NCBI GenBank assembly: GCA_934140285.1
Contig: CAKPBI010000003.1
Coordinates: 124,001-188,000, forward strand
Length of the DNA: 64,000 nucleotides
From: an uncultured Bacilli bacterium
Lineage (GTDB): Bacteria > Bacillota_I > Bacilli_A > ML615J-28 > CAG-313
Direction: 5' to 3'
The translations under genes and the position numbers were made by a program. Positions 18,157-26,453 of this stretch are shown one piece after another; position 1 is the first letter of the stretch, and every line of letters starts with the position of its first letter. Under the pieces are notes generated by a model that saw only the letters and a list, made by a program, of their open reading frames with translations, did not search any database and had not been told where the DNA came from.

Positions 18157-18287
18157 TAGGAAAAAATCAAAAAGTAAAAAATAAAGCTACAGCATTAAAA
18201 CCTCATAAACTACAAAAATATTGTATAATAATATAAAATAAACCAATAAAACATAAAAATAATTTGTTTATTAGTAGAGGGAAAAAG

Positions 18288-18821
18288 ATGAGTAGAGTAG
18301 ACACCATAGAAATGCAAAAAATCATTATTGAACTCAAGAATAATAATATGGATGTTTTTGATGAATTCTATGAATTAACAAAACGTCAAGTATATGTATC
18401 GATACTAAGTATTATTAAGAATAAAGCTATCAGTGATGATATCATGCAAGAAACATACTTAAGATTTTTAAATAATATTCATAAATATAAAGAAAAAACT
18501 AATGTTGTTGCTTTTATTGTAACGATTGCGAGAAACCTTGCGATTAACGCTTATAACAAACAAAAAAAGGAAGTCTTTTATGATTTTAGTAAATATGAAG
18601 ATACTTACCTAGATGAAAGAAGTAGTGATACACCTCTTTTAAATTTGGTGTATGAAACGCTTGCAGGTGATGAACTTCAAGTCTTTATATTACATACAAT
18701 TGATGAACTAAAACATAAAGAGATTGCTAAAATAATGAAAAAGCCCCTAGGAACAATAACCTGGCTTTACAATAAAGCCGTAAAAAAAGTAAAAGAAAGG
18801 ATTGGTGAAGATAATGAGTAA
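18288..18821 (+). CDS. ECF-type RNA polymerase sigma factor
   Basis: ~177 aa with region 2 (FDEFYELTKRQVYVSILSIIKNKAISDDIMQETYLRFLNNI) and region 4 (VFILHTIDELKHKEIAKIMKKPLGTITWLYNKAVKKVKERI). Directs RNA polymerase to a small set of promoters on an envelope signal. A TTG at 18264 is in frame, but GAGGG stands right before the ATG at 18288. Its end overlaps the start of the anti-sigma-like gene (ATGAGTAA), as usual for sigma/anti-sigma pairs. Confidence 0.9.
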   Translation: MSRVDTIEMQKIIIELKNNNMDVFDEFYELTKRQVYVSILSIIKNKAISDDIMQETYLRFLNNIHKYKEKTNVVAFIVTIARNLAINAYNKQKKEVFYDFSKYEDTYLDERSSDTPLLNLVYETLAGDELQVFILHTIDELKHKEIAKIMKKPLGTITWLYNKAVKKVKERIGEDNE

Positions 18822-19836
18822 GTATGATGAGTTTATCAAAAACTTAAATAAAGAAGTTGATAATATGGAAGTAACTAATGTTTCAACATATATTAAAATA
18901 AAACATCAAGAAGTTAAAAAACCAAAAGTTTCATTCTTTAAACCAAAGTTAATTCCATTAACAATGTTTAGTGTAATCATTGTATTAATATTCATCCTAA
19001 CTATTGGTTTCTTTAATGACAAAACAACTAAGCCAACACCCAATCCTCCTAAAGTTCCAACGATTGCGACATCAGTAGATGATGCTTATGCTTTTGAGAT
19101 AATGGCAGCAGGAAACTTTCTTTATTCTAATACCACTAACACTACAAGAGGCGTAAGAAGAAAAATGCTTACTCAAAGTAGGACCAATTTTAATGATGTT
19201 ACAACTAAAATTAATGAACATTATTTAACCATTAAACAAATGTTAACTAAAGAAAAACTAAATTATGAGATTATTCAAATTGATAGTGAATTATATGAAA
19301 ATAAAATGATCATTAATCCATCTTTTAGTACTGACTTTGATCTTAAATATACAATTTACTTTAATAAAACTAAAGTTCAAACTAAAGATGATGATGAAGA
19401 ATTATTTAATCTAGATGGTATTATCACTATTGATGGTAAAACTTATGAAATAAGTGGGGAAATTGAAACTGAAGATGATGAAATCGAAACGAAGATTAAA
19501 GTTGTAACGGGAGATAATGAATACTTCATTATTGAACAAGAAAAAGAAGAAAATGAAGAAGAATTTGTTTATACTTCATTTGTTAATGGAAAAAAACAAA
19601 ATGAATATGCAATTTCTTACGAAGTAGAAGATAACGAAATTGAAATCAAAATCGAAATGAGAGTAGATGGAAAGACTGAAAAACTAACGGCGAAGATCGT
19701 AAATAACAAAATTATCTTAAAAGTTAACTTTACATCGTATCAAGGTAAGATTGAAGTAATTGATGAACTTACGACTATTAAATATCATTTTATAAAAGAA
19801 AATATAACAATTGAAAAAAAATTAATAAAAAATTAA
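18814..19836 (+). CDS. Putative membrane anti-sigma factor with extracytoplasmic domain
   Basis: ~340 aa: a short cytosolic N-terminus (1-45) that would hold the sigma factor, one membrane segment (about 48-68), a Pro-rich linker and a ~260-residue outer domain made of acidic beta strands (for example GIITIDGKTYEISGEIETEDDEIETKIK). That outer domain resembles the mature part of the next gene product. The ATG at 18814 overlaps the sigma stop codon, and GGTGAAG lies upstream. The role is inferred from position and topology; there is no ZAS zinc motif. Confidence 0.7.
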   Translation: MSKYDEFIKNLNKEVDNMEVTNVSTYIKIKHQEVKKPKVSFFKPKLIPLTMFSVIIVLIFILTIGFFNDKTTKPTPNPPKVPTIATSVDDAYAFEIMAAGNFLYSNTTNTTRGVRRKMLTQSRTNFNDVTTKINEHYLTIKQMLTKEKLNYEIIQIDSELYENKMIINPSFSTDFDLKYTIYFNKTKVQTKDDDEELFNLDGIITIDGKTYEISGEIETEDDEIETKIKVVTGDNEYFIIEQEKEENEEEFVYTSFVNGKKQNEYAISYEVEDNEIEIKIEMRVDGKTEKLTAKIVNNKIILKVNFTSYQGKIEVIDELTTIKYHFIKENITIEKKLIKN

Positions 19837-19894
19837 AAAATTACCAATAAAATTAATCTTTTATTTGTTTATTAGTTGAATGGAGGATAAATAC

Positions 19895-20812
19895 ATGAAA
19901 AAAATATTTTTATCATTAATTTTAACAATTGGAGCATTAACAATTTTTACATCATGCACCAAAAAACAAAATCAAAGAATTGACAGATTTGATGATCAAA
20001 CTATCAATATGTCATATCAAGCATTATCTTCAATTAAAATGCTTGAAGCAAAAGAAGAGTTTAACACAGTAAAACGTTTAGGTAATCAAACTACATCTCA
20101 AGAAGTAGTTGAAAAAGAAGTAATCGATAAATATCTAAACCTAATGCAAGAACTACTAAATGATAATGGTGGTTTTAAAACAGAAACTAAGGAATCTGAC
20201 AAACCTGAATACAGCTATTTAGTTGAAATTACAACAAGAAACATTCAAAATGAAAAAGTTGTTTATTCCTTATATTATAATGAAACAGAGTCATCAACGA
20301 AAACGGAAATTGATGAAGATGATTCAACTGAAGAAATCGAAACTGTAAAAACAATCAAGGGTATTGCGTTAGTTGATAATAAAGAATTTGTTCTTGAAGG
20401 TATCATTAAAGAAGAAACGGAAAATGATGAGTCAGAAGTAAAATCAACTTTTAAAATTATTGAAGATAAAGATAACTATGTAATTGTTGAAGAAGAAGTT
20501 GAAAACGAAACTAATGAATATGAACATGAATACAAGTATGTAGTTGTAAACAATGGTAAAAAAGTAAGTGAAGTTAAGTTTGAACTTGAACAAGAAGACG
20601 GTGAATTATCAATTGAATTAAGAGAAGTAAGTAAAGATAACAAAACGTCATATAAGTTTAAGGTTCAAGAAGAAAACGGAACTAAATATATTAAGGTCGA
20701 AGTAAAAGAAGGAAAGAATGTAACTAAAATTAAAGTACGTCAAATTCTTGATACAGAAACTAATACTTATGTCTATGAATATAAGTATATGGAAAATAAA
20801 AATAAAAAATAG
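19895..20812 (+). CDS. Lipoprotein sharing the anti-sigma outer domain
   Basis: ~305 aa, lipobox FTSC. The mature region (from about residue 110) has the same beta pattern as the anti-sigma protein: YSLYYNET, GIALVDNKEFVLEGIIKEETENDESEVKSTFKII, DNYVIVEEE, VNNGKKVSEVKFELEQEDGELSIELRE. I choose the ATG at 19895, 7 bases after TGGAGGAT; the ATG at 19880 belongs to the ribosome site. It is probably transcribed with the sigma pair and could be a ligand, decoy or target of that pathway. Confidence 0.75.
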   Translation: MKKIFLSLILTIGALTIFTSCTKKQNQRIDRFDDQTINMSYQALSSIKMLEAKEEFNTVKRLGNQTTSQEVVEKEVIDKYLNLMQELLNDNGGFKTETKESDKPEYSYLVEITTRNIQNEKVVYSLYYNETESSTKTEIDEDDSTEEIETVKTIKGIALVDNKEFVLEGIIKEETENDESEVKSTFKIIEDKDNYVIVEEEVENETNEYEHEYKYVVVNNGKKVSEVKFELEQEDGELSIELREVSKDNKTSYKFKVQEENGTKYIKVEVKEGKNVTKIKVRQILDTETNTYVYEYKYMENKNKK

Positions 20813-20847
20813 CATATTGTAACCACTCACTCTTTATCCTATGGAAA

Positions 20848-20878
20848 AATAGTTCAAAGTAAAATGAACTATTTTTTC
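20848..20878 (+). terminator. Terminator of the ECF sigma operon
   Basis: AATAGTTCA (20848-20856) pairs with TGAACTATT (20865-20873), followed by T5. Confidence 0.9.
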
Positions 20879-20947
20879 TTTATAGTTGCATTTTATATAC
20901 AAATAATTATATAATAATAGGTGAATAAAGAAAGCGAGGAATAAAAT

Positions 20948-21637
20948 ATGGAAACTGGAACTTTAATTATTGTTGTTCTATTAATAGCAGTAGGATTAAT
21001 TTTAGGAATAACAATTAGTAAAATTATTAGACTATCACAAAGCGAAAAACGAACTGGAGAAGATGTCTACTTTAAATTTGTCAATGAACATAGTGTTTCA
21101 CTACAACAATTAAGAAAAATAAATGAAGGTACAAAACTAAATGTTGTTAAAGCAAGAAGCTATAGTCAAAAATACAATGACAATGAAAAGTACAATCAAA
21201 TCTCTTGTTTTGATTATTTAGTATATCAACTACATTTAGATAAAAACAAAATAGTTGAAGAAATCGCAAAAGTTAAAGAAAACCAAGCGTATTTCCCAGG
21301 ATATATTAAAGAAGTTTACAAAATTAAGAGACTTGGTACTTTTGATGGTAATCCATCACAACTCAATAGTGATAAATTATTATCTGTAGAAACCCAAACT
21401 TTTGAAAATGAAGTTCAATATGTTATTACTGATTATAAAATTAGAATCACAATCACTCTAACTGACCTTAGAGGAAAAGTAGTATCAACTAAAGATGAAG
21501 TGTTTAGTCTTACTAATATTGAAACTATCATTAATGAATTAAATAAAAAAGTTGGTACTACATACCAAAATCAAAATATTAATGACATTATCTCTAAAGT
21601 AAAACAATCACTAGTTGTTTCAAGAAGAAATTTTTAA
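20948..21637 (+). CDS. Membrane-anchored hypothetical protein, nuclease-less paralogue
   Basis: 229 aa with an N-terminal membrane segment (about 5-27). The rest aligns along its length with the next gene: FVNEHSVSLQQLRKINEG / FVDENSLALKKLRKLNEE, FDYLVYQLHLDK / IDYLIYKLQFDK, GTFDGNPSQLNSDKLL / GLYANIPGDLNQEKLL. It stops where the partner's HNH domain would begin. GCGAGG lies upstream. Function unknown. Confidence 0.75.
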   Translation: METGTLIIVVLLIAVGLILGITISKIIRLSQSEKRTGEDVYFKFVNEHSVSLQQLRKINEGTKLNVVKARSYSQKYNDNEKYNQISCFDYLVYQLHLDKNKIVEEIAKVKENQAYFPGYIKEVYKIKRLGTFDGNPSQLNSDKLLSVETQTFENEVQYVITDYKIRITITLTDLRGKVVSTKDEVFSLTNIETIINELNKKVGTTYQNQNINDIISKVKQSLVVSRRNF

Positions 21638-21675
21638 TTATCTTTAAAAGTTAAATAATTTCTATAGGTAATAAA

Positions 21676-22524
21676 ATGGAAATAATACCAATACTATTTA
21701 TTATACTTGCTGTTTTCATTATTGGAGCTGCAATTGTCCTTTCTATTTTCAACAAAAAAGAAATAGAAAGAACCAAATTCCTAGAATTTGTAGATGAAAA
21801 TAGCTTAGCACTTAAAAAATTAAGAAAACTAAATGAAGAGCATAAGTTCTATGAAATTAAAAGAAGATGCTATGAACATAGTTATGACAATGAAAATTTC
21901 TATAATGAAATAGCATGCATTGATTATTTAATTTATAAACTACAATTTGATAAAAGAGAAGTATTAGATGAAATAAATAAAACCCACTATAATAAGACTC
22001 ATTATAATGCCTATTTAGAAGAAGTAAATAAAATTAAAACCTTTGGTTTATACGCTAATATCCCTGGTGACCTAAATCAGGAAAAACTCTTAATGTATGA
22101 AAAAAGAATGTTCAATCGTGAAATTCAAACAATCATTCCTACTTATATGATAAGAGTAAAACTAACCAATACTAATCTTAATGGCTATGAAAAGGTAAAT
22201 AAAATTAAAGAATTTGGTGAAGAGATAATTAAAAACTTAATCAATGAACTAAATAAAAGAAATGGTACTTTCTACTTAAACAAAGAAATTTGGAATGCTA
22301 TATGCCGAGTAGAAAGAGGAAGAGTCAGCAATAAAATGCGTTTTTACATCCTTGAAAGAGATCATTACCGTTGTAGATGTTGTGGAAGAAGCCAAAATGA
22401 AGTAGACCTTGAAATTGATCATATTGTTCCGATTGCAAAAGGTGGGAAGTCAACCTCAGATAATCTTCAAACTTTATGTACTGAATGCAACAAAAGAAAA
22501 GGTACAACCATTCATCGTTATTAA
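21676..22524 (+). CDS. Membrane-anchored HNH endonuclease-domain protein
   Basis: 282 aa: an N-terminal membrane segment (about 5-26), a ~190-residue region shared with the preceding gene, then an HNH domain at about 218-282 (CRCCGRSQNEVDLEIDHI with H249, then GGKSTSDNLQTLCTECNKRKG). The two CxxC pairs and the Asp-His / Asn pattern are complete, as in McrA-type nucleases that cut DNA with a metal ion. Anchoring such a domain at the inner face of the membrane would suit degradation of incoming DNA, but that is inference. A small in-frame duplication (NKTHYNKTHYN) is visible. Confidence 0.8.
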   Translation: MEIIPILFIILAVFIIGAAIVLSIFNKKEIERTKFLEFVDENSLALKKLRKLNEEHKFYEIKRRCYEHSYDNENFYNEIACIDYLIYKLQFDKREVLDEINKTHYNKTHYNAYLEEVNKIKTFGLYANIPGDLNQEKLLMYEKRMFNREIQTIIPTYMIRVKLTNTNLNGYEKVNKIKEFGEEIIKNLINELNKRNGTFYLNKEIWNAICRVERGRVSNKMRFYILERDHYRCRCCGRSQNEVDLEIDHIVPIAKGGKSTSDNLQTLCTECNKRKGTTIHRY

Positions 22525-22547
22525 GCGTCATTAATAAAAAAATTTGA

Positions 22548-22586
22548 TGTTTTTTAATCGACAGATTTTTTCCATTATGTTATAAT
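22548..22586 (+). promoter_or_regulatory. Promoter and operator-like repeat of RNA copy 1
   Basis: TCGACA (22558-22563), 17 bases, TATAAT (22581-22586). The -35 hexamer overlaps TGTT-N8-GACA (22548-22563), an imperfect form of the inverted repeat TGTC-N8-GACA found at the same place in the other two copies. Confidence 0.75.
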
Positions 22587-22592
22587 GTAATC

Positions 22593-22733
22593 GTGGGGCG
22601 TAATTAATAATAAATTAAGAGAAAAACCTTAATCAGTTATTAATTATGAAAGATAGATAACTTAATATAAGTTAATCATAATGATTAAATATTTGTAAAT
22701 GCTTCAAGCAATACATCTATTTAATCATTTTTT
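22593..22733 (+). ncRNA. Structured RNA, copy 1 (short form)
   Basis: Begins near GTGGGGCG. An outer stem TAATTAATAA (22601-22610) / TTATTAATTA (22637-22646) encloses ATTAA/TTAAT. A terminal stem AATGATTAAAT (22680-22690) pairs perfectly with ATTTAATCATT (22719-22729) and runs into T-rich sequence like an intrinsic terminator; it encloses only a small hairpin (TGC-TTCAA-GCA). Copies 2 and 3 keep the promoter and both stems but carry a much longer hairpin there. Not recognised as a known RNA family. It may be a free RNA or a 5' leader. The next gene, an RNase III homologue, starts 330 bases further on. Confidence 0.65.
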
Positions 22734-22952
22734 GTTTTACATATGAATAAACATAAAATAAATACCTAATAATATAATGATTAGATATTTGACAAATGCA
22801 AAAAAGTTGAAAATAATTTTTAATTGATTATAATAAAAATGTCTAGAAAGGTTAATTTCATCAAAGTACTTGCGTAATGTAATTTGTTTGTTCTTTTTCT
22901 AAACGAAAAATAACAAGTGGAAAATTTTACAATTAATATTTTGAATAAATAC

Positions 22953-23020
22953 GACCTTACGTAAAAAAAGTCTATCAACAATAATGAATAGACTTTCTTT
23001 TGATGACGAGGTCTTTTTTC
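22953..23020 (+). terminator. Two-level hairpin with T-run upstream of the RNase III-like gene
   Basis: GACCT (22953-22957) pairs with AGGTC (23009-23013) followed by T6, and inside it AAGTCTAT (22968-22975) pairs with ATAGACTT (22988-22995). It could be an intrinsic terminator ahead of the RNase III-like gene, or a leader structure that the RNase cuts, as known for rnc autoregulation. The rest of 22734-22950 holds no gene I can see. Confidence 0.5.
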
Positions 23021-23060
23021 TTTTCTAGATAAATAAATATTATATAAGGAGAGAAAAACA

Positions 23061-23870
23061 ATGAAAAAATTAAATGATTTTATTTATGATGTAGAACAAG
23101 CAATTGGTTATGACTTTAATAACCTTGATTTACTAAGACAAGCTTTCACGAGAAAATCTTTTGCAACGCAATTTGGTGGGGAACATAATGAAGTCTTAGA
23201 ATTTATCGGTGATAAAGTAATTGACTATTATGTCATAAAGGGCATATCTGATTACTATGGTTACTTCAAATCACAATCTGCTTATTATGACTATACTGCA
23301 GATTTAGATGATTTCTGTATTGTTTCAAACAAAGATGAAGCTGACTTTACCGAAATAAAAAAAGCAATTGTATCCAACAAAAATCTCGCAAGCATTATTG
23401 ATAACTTTGGCTTTGCAGAATTAATGAGAATGGGAGATAGTGATATTGATAATCATGTTGAAACCCAAGAAAAAGTAAAAGCTGATTTACTAGAAGCCAT
23501 CATTGGAGCGATAACTATTGACTGTGATTGGAACTCTGTTATTTTAGAAGATGTCGTAAAAGAAATCTTAAAAGTAGATGAAGTCCTCGAAAACATTTTA
23601 GCAATCGAAGATGTACCAGAAAAGTTTAAAGCAGAAAATGCCATCAATACCTTAAAAGAATTAGCCGAACATGGTAAATGTACAATCCCTGAATATGACA
23701 CAGGAGACACCCAAGAGTGCATTGATGGTGAATACTTATGGCCATGTACTTGCTATGTCAGAAGCTGGGGTATCAGAGAAACTGCATACTCAAAAAGTAA
23801 AAAAGAAGCTAAAAGAGTAGCAGCTTACCATGTACTTTGTCGTAGATATGGGCTTGAACCTGAAGTTTAA
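23061..23870 (+). CDS. RNase III-like double-strand ribonuclease
   Basis: 269 aa. The RNase III domain is recognisable by HNEVLEFIGDKVID (E44, E47, D51) and ADLLEAIIGAI (D142, E145), so the metal-binding acidic residues are all in place. A dsRNA-binding domain follows at the C-terminus, ending in KKEAKRVAAYHVLCRRYGL. The sequence between is divergent and has an insertion (SAYYDYTADLDDF). Housekeeping rnc usually sits beside smc, ftsY or acpP; none is here, so this may be a second, specialised enzyme. AAGGAGAG marks the start. It cuts double-stranded RNA; the nearby structured RNA is a possible substrate (inference). Confidence 0.85.
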   Translation: MKKLNDFIYDVEQAIGYDFNNLDLLRQAFTRKSFATQFGGEHNEVLEFIGDKVIDYYVIKGISDYYGYFKSQSAYYDYTADLDDFCIVSNKDEADFTEIKKAIVSNKNLASIIDNFGFAELMRMGDSDIDNHVETQEKVKADLLEAIIGAITIDCDWNSVILEDVVKEILKVDEVLENILAIEDVPEKFKAENAINTLKELAEHGKCTIPEYDTGDTQECIDGEYLWPCTCYVRSWGIRETAYSKSKKEAKRVAAYHVLCRRYGLEPEV

Positions 23871-23898
23871 TAATAAACCCCAAATGAAAGGATAATCT

Positions 23899-24717
23899 AT
23901 GTTTAAAGAATACTTAAAACAAGCAAAATACTACATAATATCTTTAGTAATATCCATTGTCTTAACAACTATATTATTGTTAAAAAATCTAATAATTCTC
24001 ATTAAATATAATGAGTACGGAGCAACTGCTGTAATATTCTTCATTTTAATCTTTATGCTGATAGCTTTAGCTATCTATATCATCTTATATTTACTACTAT
24101 TTATCATATATAAGATAAGCAAAGCCAAACAACAAACAATAATAACCAATCAACCTACCAAAAAGATAGAAGGTACGTTATTTCAAGAAATACCAAATCT
24201 AACATTGCTTGAACAAAAACACAAATACAATGAAACTCTAAAACTATTAAATGACTTATGGAGTAAAGATGAAGATAACTTAGATCTTATCTTAAGATTA
24301 TCTTCTCAATGTTGGTACTACCTAACAAATGAAAATATCACTATCACAAATGATGAATGTAACTTCATCTTTTGTAAGAAGATGTTAATCAAAATCACTG
24401 ACTATGTGATGCAAAAAGACTACATCGAAAACCCAACATGTGCATGGTTCTTTGGTTATGCAATGACTCTCTTTCCATTTTTCTTCTATGAAGAAAATGA
24501 TGATCAAAAATATCTCTTCATAGAATCCCTAGGAAAGAATCTATGCAAAAAAATAAAAACCAATGAAACTTCAACCACAATAATGAAATACATTGTATCA
24601 CAACATATGAACAATGAAGATAACCCAACCATAACAAACGAAGACTTAAACATAGCATTTCCTAGTAACTCTTTAATTGAAAAATACTTTAAAGATATTT
24701 GTTTAAATAAAAACTAA
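23899..24717 (+). CDS. Hypothetical membrane protein
   Basis: 272 aa with two membrane segments near the N-terminus (about 11-33, 43-73) and a ~190-residue soluble region rich in helices (TPR-like in feel, but no repeat is clear). It follows the RNase III-like gene by 28 bases and ends at a strong terminator, so the two are probably one operon. Function unknown. Confidence 0.7.
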   Translation: MFKEYLKQAKYYIISLVISIVLTTILLLKNLIILIKYNEYGATAVIFFILIFMLIALAIYIILYLLLFIIYKISKAKQQTIITNQPTKKIEGTLFQEIPNLTLLEQKHKYNETLKLLNDLWSKDEDNLDLILRLSSQCWYYLTNENITITNDECNFIFCKKMLIKITDYVMQKDYIENPTCAWFFGYAMTLFPFFFYEENDDQKYLFIESLGKNLCKKIKTNETSTTIMKYIVSQHMNNEDNPTITNEDLNIAFPSNSLIEKYFKDICLNKN

Positions 24718-24723
24718 AAAGAA

Positions 24724-24764
24724 AACATATCTATTATGTACAAATCATAATAGATATGTTTTTA
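24724..24764 (+). terminator. Terminator after the 272-aa membrane protein
   Basis: AACATATCTATTATG (24724-24738) pairs perfectly with CATAATAGATATGTT (24746-24760), followed by T3. Confidence 0.9.
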
Positions 24765-24773
24765 TTATATTAT

Positions 24774-24812
24774 TGTCATTTATTCGACATAATTTTTATA
24801 TTGTGGTATAAT
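24774..24812 (+). promoter_or_regulatory. Promoter and operator-like repeat of RNA copy 2
   Basis: TCGACA (24784-24789), 17 bases, TATAAT (24807-24812). TGTC (24774-24777) and GACA (24786-24789) form an inverted repeat with an 8-base gap overlapping the -35 hexamer. Confidence 0.8.
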
Positions 24813-24819
24813 TTCATTG

Positions 24820-25008
24820 TGGGACCCCTAATTAATAAAAGATTAAAAGAAGAAAGGCATTAATCAATTATTAATTAATACAACTGAATATGAATTAATC
24901 AAAAATGATTAAATATTTGTATGCTTTAGTAGGATACTTACTTTGCTAGCGTAAGGGTAAAGTAAGCTATACTGCTAAACCAAGCATGCAGGTTTTTAGT
25001 CATTTTTT
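24820..25008 (+). ncRNA. Structured RNA, copy 2 (long form)
   Basis: Starts near GTGGGACCCC. Stem 1: TAATTAATAA (24829-24838) / TTATTAATTA (24868-24877), with GATTAA (24841-24846) / TTAATC (24860-24865) inside. Terminal stem: 13 pairs between 24901-24913 and 24995-25007 (one G-U), running into T6. Within it, a long hairpin: GTATGCTT (24919-24926) / AAGCATGC (24982-24989), a middle helix, and CTTACTTT (24937-24944) / AAAGTAAG (24959-24966). From here to the HEPN gene (25009-25185) there is only AT-rich DNA with a small hairpin (AACTAC/GTAGTT) and a TATAAT near 25158. Confidence 0.7.
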
Positions 25009-25185
25009 GTTTTATCAAAAGTTTCAAGCAAAAATATTAAAAAACTACCCCTAAAAAGAAGTAGTTACACGATTACAAATATCATATCACAATCAATAAA
25101 AATAGTCAATAAAAACAATAAAATTTTATCAAAAAATAAATATTTGTAAAATCAGTATATAATAAAAAATAAAAAAGGAGTAAAA

Positions 25186-25812
25186 ATGTTTGAAAAATTA
25201 ATAAATGTAAATCCCAATTTTGAAAAATTTAAAACATTAAAAGGAGAGTATCTTCATAAACAAATTTATGATTTACTTCTAGAATTAAATAACCAAAAAG
25301 AAGTAAACTATGAAGAGTTAAGTAGCATTATACGATATGATAAATGCTTAAGAGATAAATTATACATTTATCTTGCTACATTTGAAGAATACATAAGAGC
25401 TTATATTTTTAGAAACTATGACTTAACTGAAACTCCAAAAGAGAAGAATGTACCTATAGATGAATTAGTAAAAATAACAGTTAAAAATCTGGAAAATGAT
25501 AATTCGAAACTTTATTACTATTTTAATTATGATCTATGGAAAACTATAAGTTATTTAGAACAAAACAATGATGAATTGGTTAAATCTCTAGATTTAGAAA
25601 GTGTAAGACAATTAAGAAATCATGTGATGCATCATAATTTGGTTACAATAGGAAATTCTAAAACATTTAGGGAGATGTCAGATAATCTAAAAAAATTAAA
25701 AAAACAAATATTAGCGTTAAAAAACGCATTACCAGAAGATTATAGAATTGGATTTATAAATGATATCAATAAATTAAAATGTGACAATAAAGTATTTAAG
25801 GTGAAAATATGA
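25186..25812 (+). CDS. HEPN / Abi-like protein, probable RNase toxin
   Basis: 208 aa, all-helical. CLRDKLYIYLATFEEYIRAYIFRNY resembles the central helix of Abi_2-type HEPN proteins, and R144-N-H-V-M-H149 is the R-x4-6-H catalytic motif of HEPN ribonucleases. GGAG stands upstream. The stop overlaps the start of the nucleotidyltransferase gene (ATGA). HEPN toxins paired with a minimal nucleotidyltransferase antitoxin (HepT/MntA) are a known arrangement, in which the transferase silences the HEPN protein by AMPylation. First gene of the cassette after RNA copy 2. Confidence 0.7.
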   Translation: MFEKLINVNPNFEKFKTLKGEYLHKQIYDLLLELNNQKEVNYEELSSIIRYDKCLRDKLYIYLATFEEYIRAYIFRNYDLTETPKEKNVPIDELVKITVKNLENDNSKLYYYFNYDLWKTISYLEQNNDELVKSLDLESVRQLRNHVMHHNLVTIGNSKTFREMSDNLKKLKKQILALKNALPEDYRIGFINDINKLKCDNKVFKVKI

Positions 25813-26453
25813 ATATGAAAAAATATGTGCCAAAAACAGAAGTCAAACCATATAAAGAAGATTTTGCAAAAATAATGAAAAGTATACGTCCAACAATTAA
25901 ACAACAGGGTATTACATTTACATATAATCTTGTTGGAAGTGCAAAACGTAATCTTGTCATACGTTATCCTAATAAAGGATTTGATTGTGATTATCAGATA
26001 TTTATTCAAAAGAATAAAAAGAATTTAAAACCAAAAGAGTTAAAATTAATGTTTATAACTGAAATTAATAAAGTACTAAAAGCTTTATTTCCTAAATATG
26101 ACAATTGTGAGGATAAAACAACTGCAATAACAATTAAGAAAAAAAATCAAGAGAATAGTTCAATTGAATTTTCATTTGATATAGTAATAATGAAAATTGA
26201 AAAAAATCAAACAAAAATAATTAGAAAAAACGATGAAACAAATGAATATAATTTTGAATTGTTAAAGGATATGAAAATCACTCAAAATTTAATCAAACAA
26301 ATCAAACATCAACAAATGTGGGATGAAGTAAGAAAAAAATATTATAATGAAAAAATGAAAAAATTAAATAACGAAAATAAAAAATCATTTCAAATATTAA
26401 ATGAAGTATTAAGTAAAGTAATACAAAAATTACCCAAGGAGAAATTAATATGA
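25809..26453 (+). CDS. Nucleotidyltransferase-fold protein (MNT-like)
   Basis: 214 aa with the polymerase-beta-type pattern: G43-S44 after a hydrophobic strand, D59-C-D61 in FDCDYQIFI, and a third Asp (D124) in FSFDIVIM. All three metal ligands are kept, so it is likely active. The C-terminal ~80 residues are Lys-rich helices. It overlaps both neighbours by 4 bases (ATGA), so translation is coupled. It may be the antitoxin of the HEPN protein, or it may make a signalling nucleotide; the short length without a CD-NTase C-lobe argues for the former, with moderate confidence. Confidence 0.7.
   Translation: MNMKKYVPKTEVKPYKEDFAKIMKSIRPTIKQQGITFTYNLVGSAKRNLVIRYPNKGFDCDYQIFIQKNKKNLKPKELKLMFITEINKVLKALFPKYDNCEDKTTAITIKKKNQENSSIEFSFDIVIMKIEKNQTKIIRKNDETNEYNFELLKDMKITQNLIKQIKHQQMWDEVRKKYYNEKMKKLNNENKKSFQILNEVLSKVIQKLPKEKLI

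Noticed and set aside
25809..26453. The nucleotidyltransferase as a CBASS CD-NTase.
   Set aside because: It is short, lacks the long C-terminal lobe and no Cap effector (CARF/SAVED, phospholipase) is beside it; it stands next to a HEPN gene as MNT antitoxins do.
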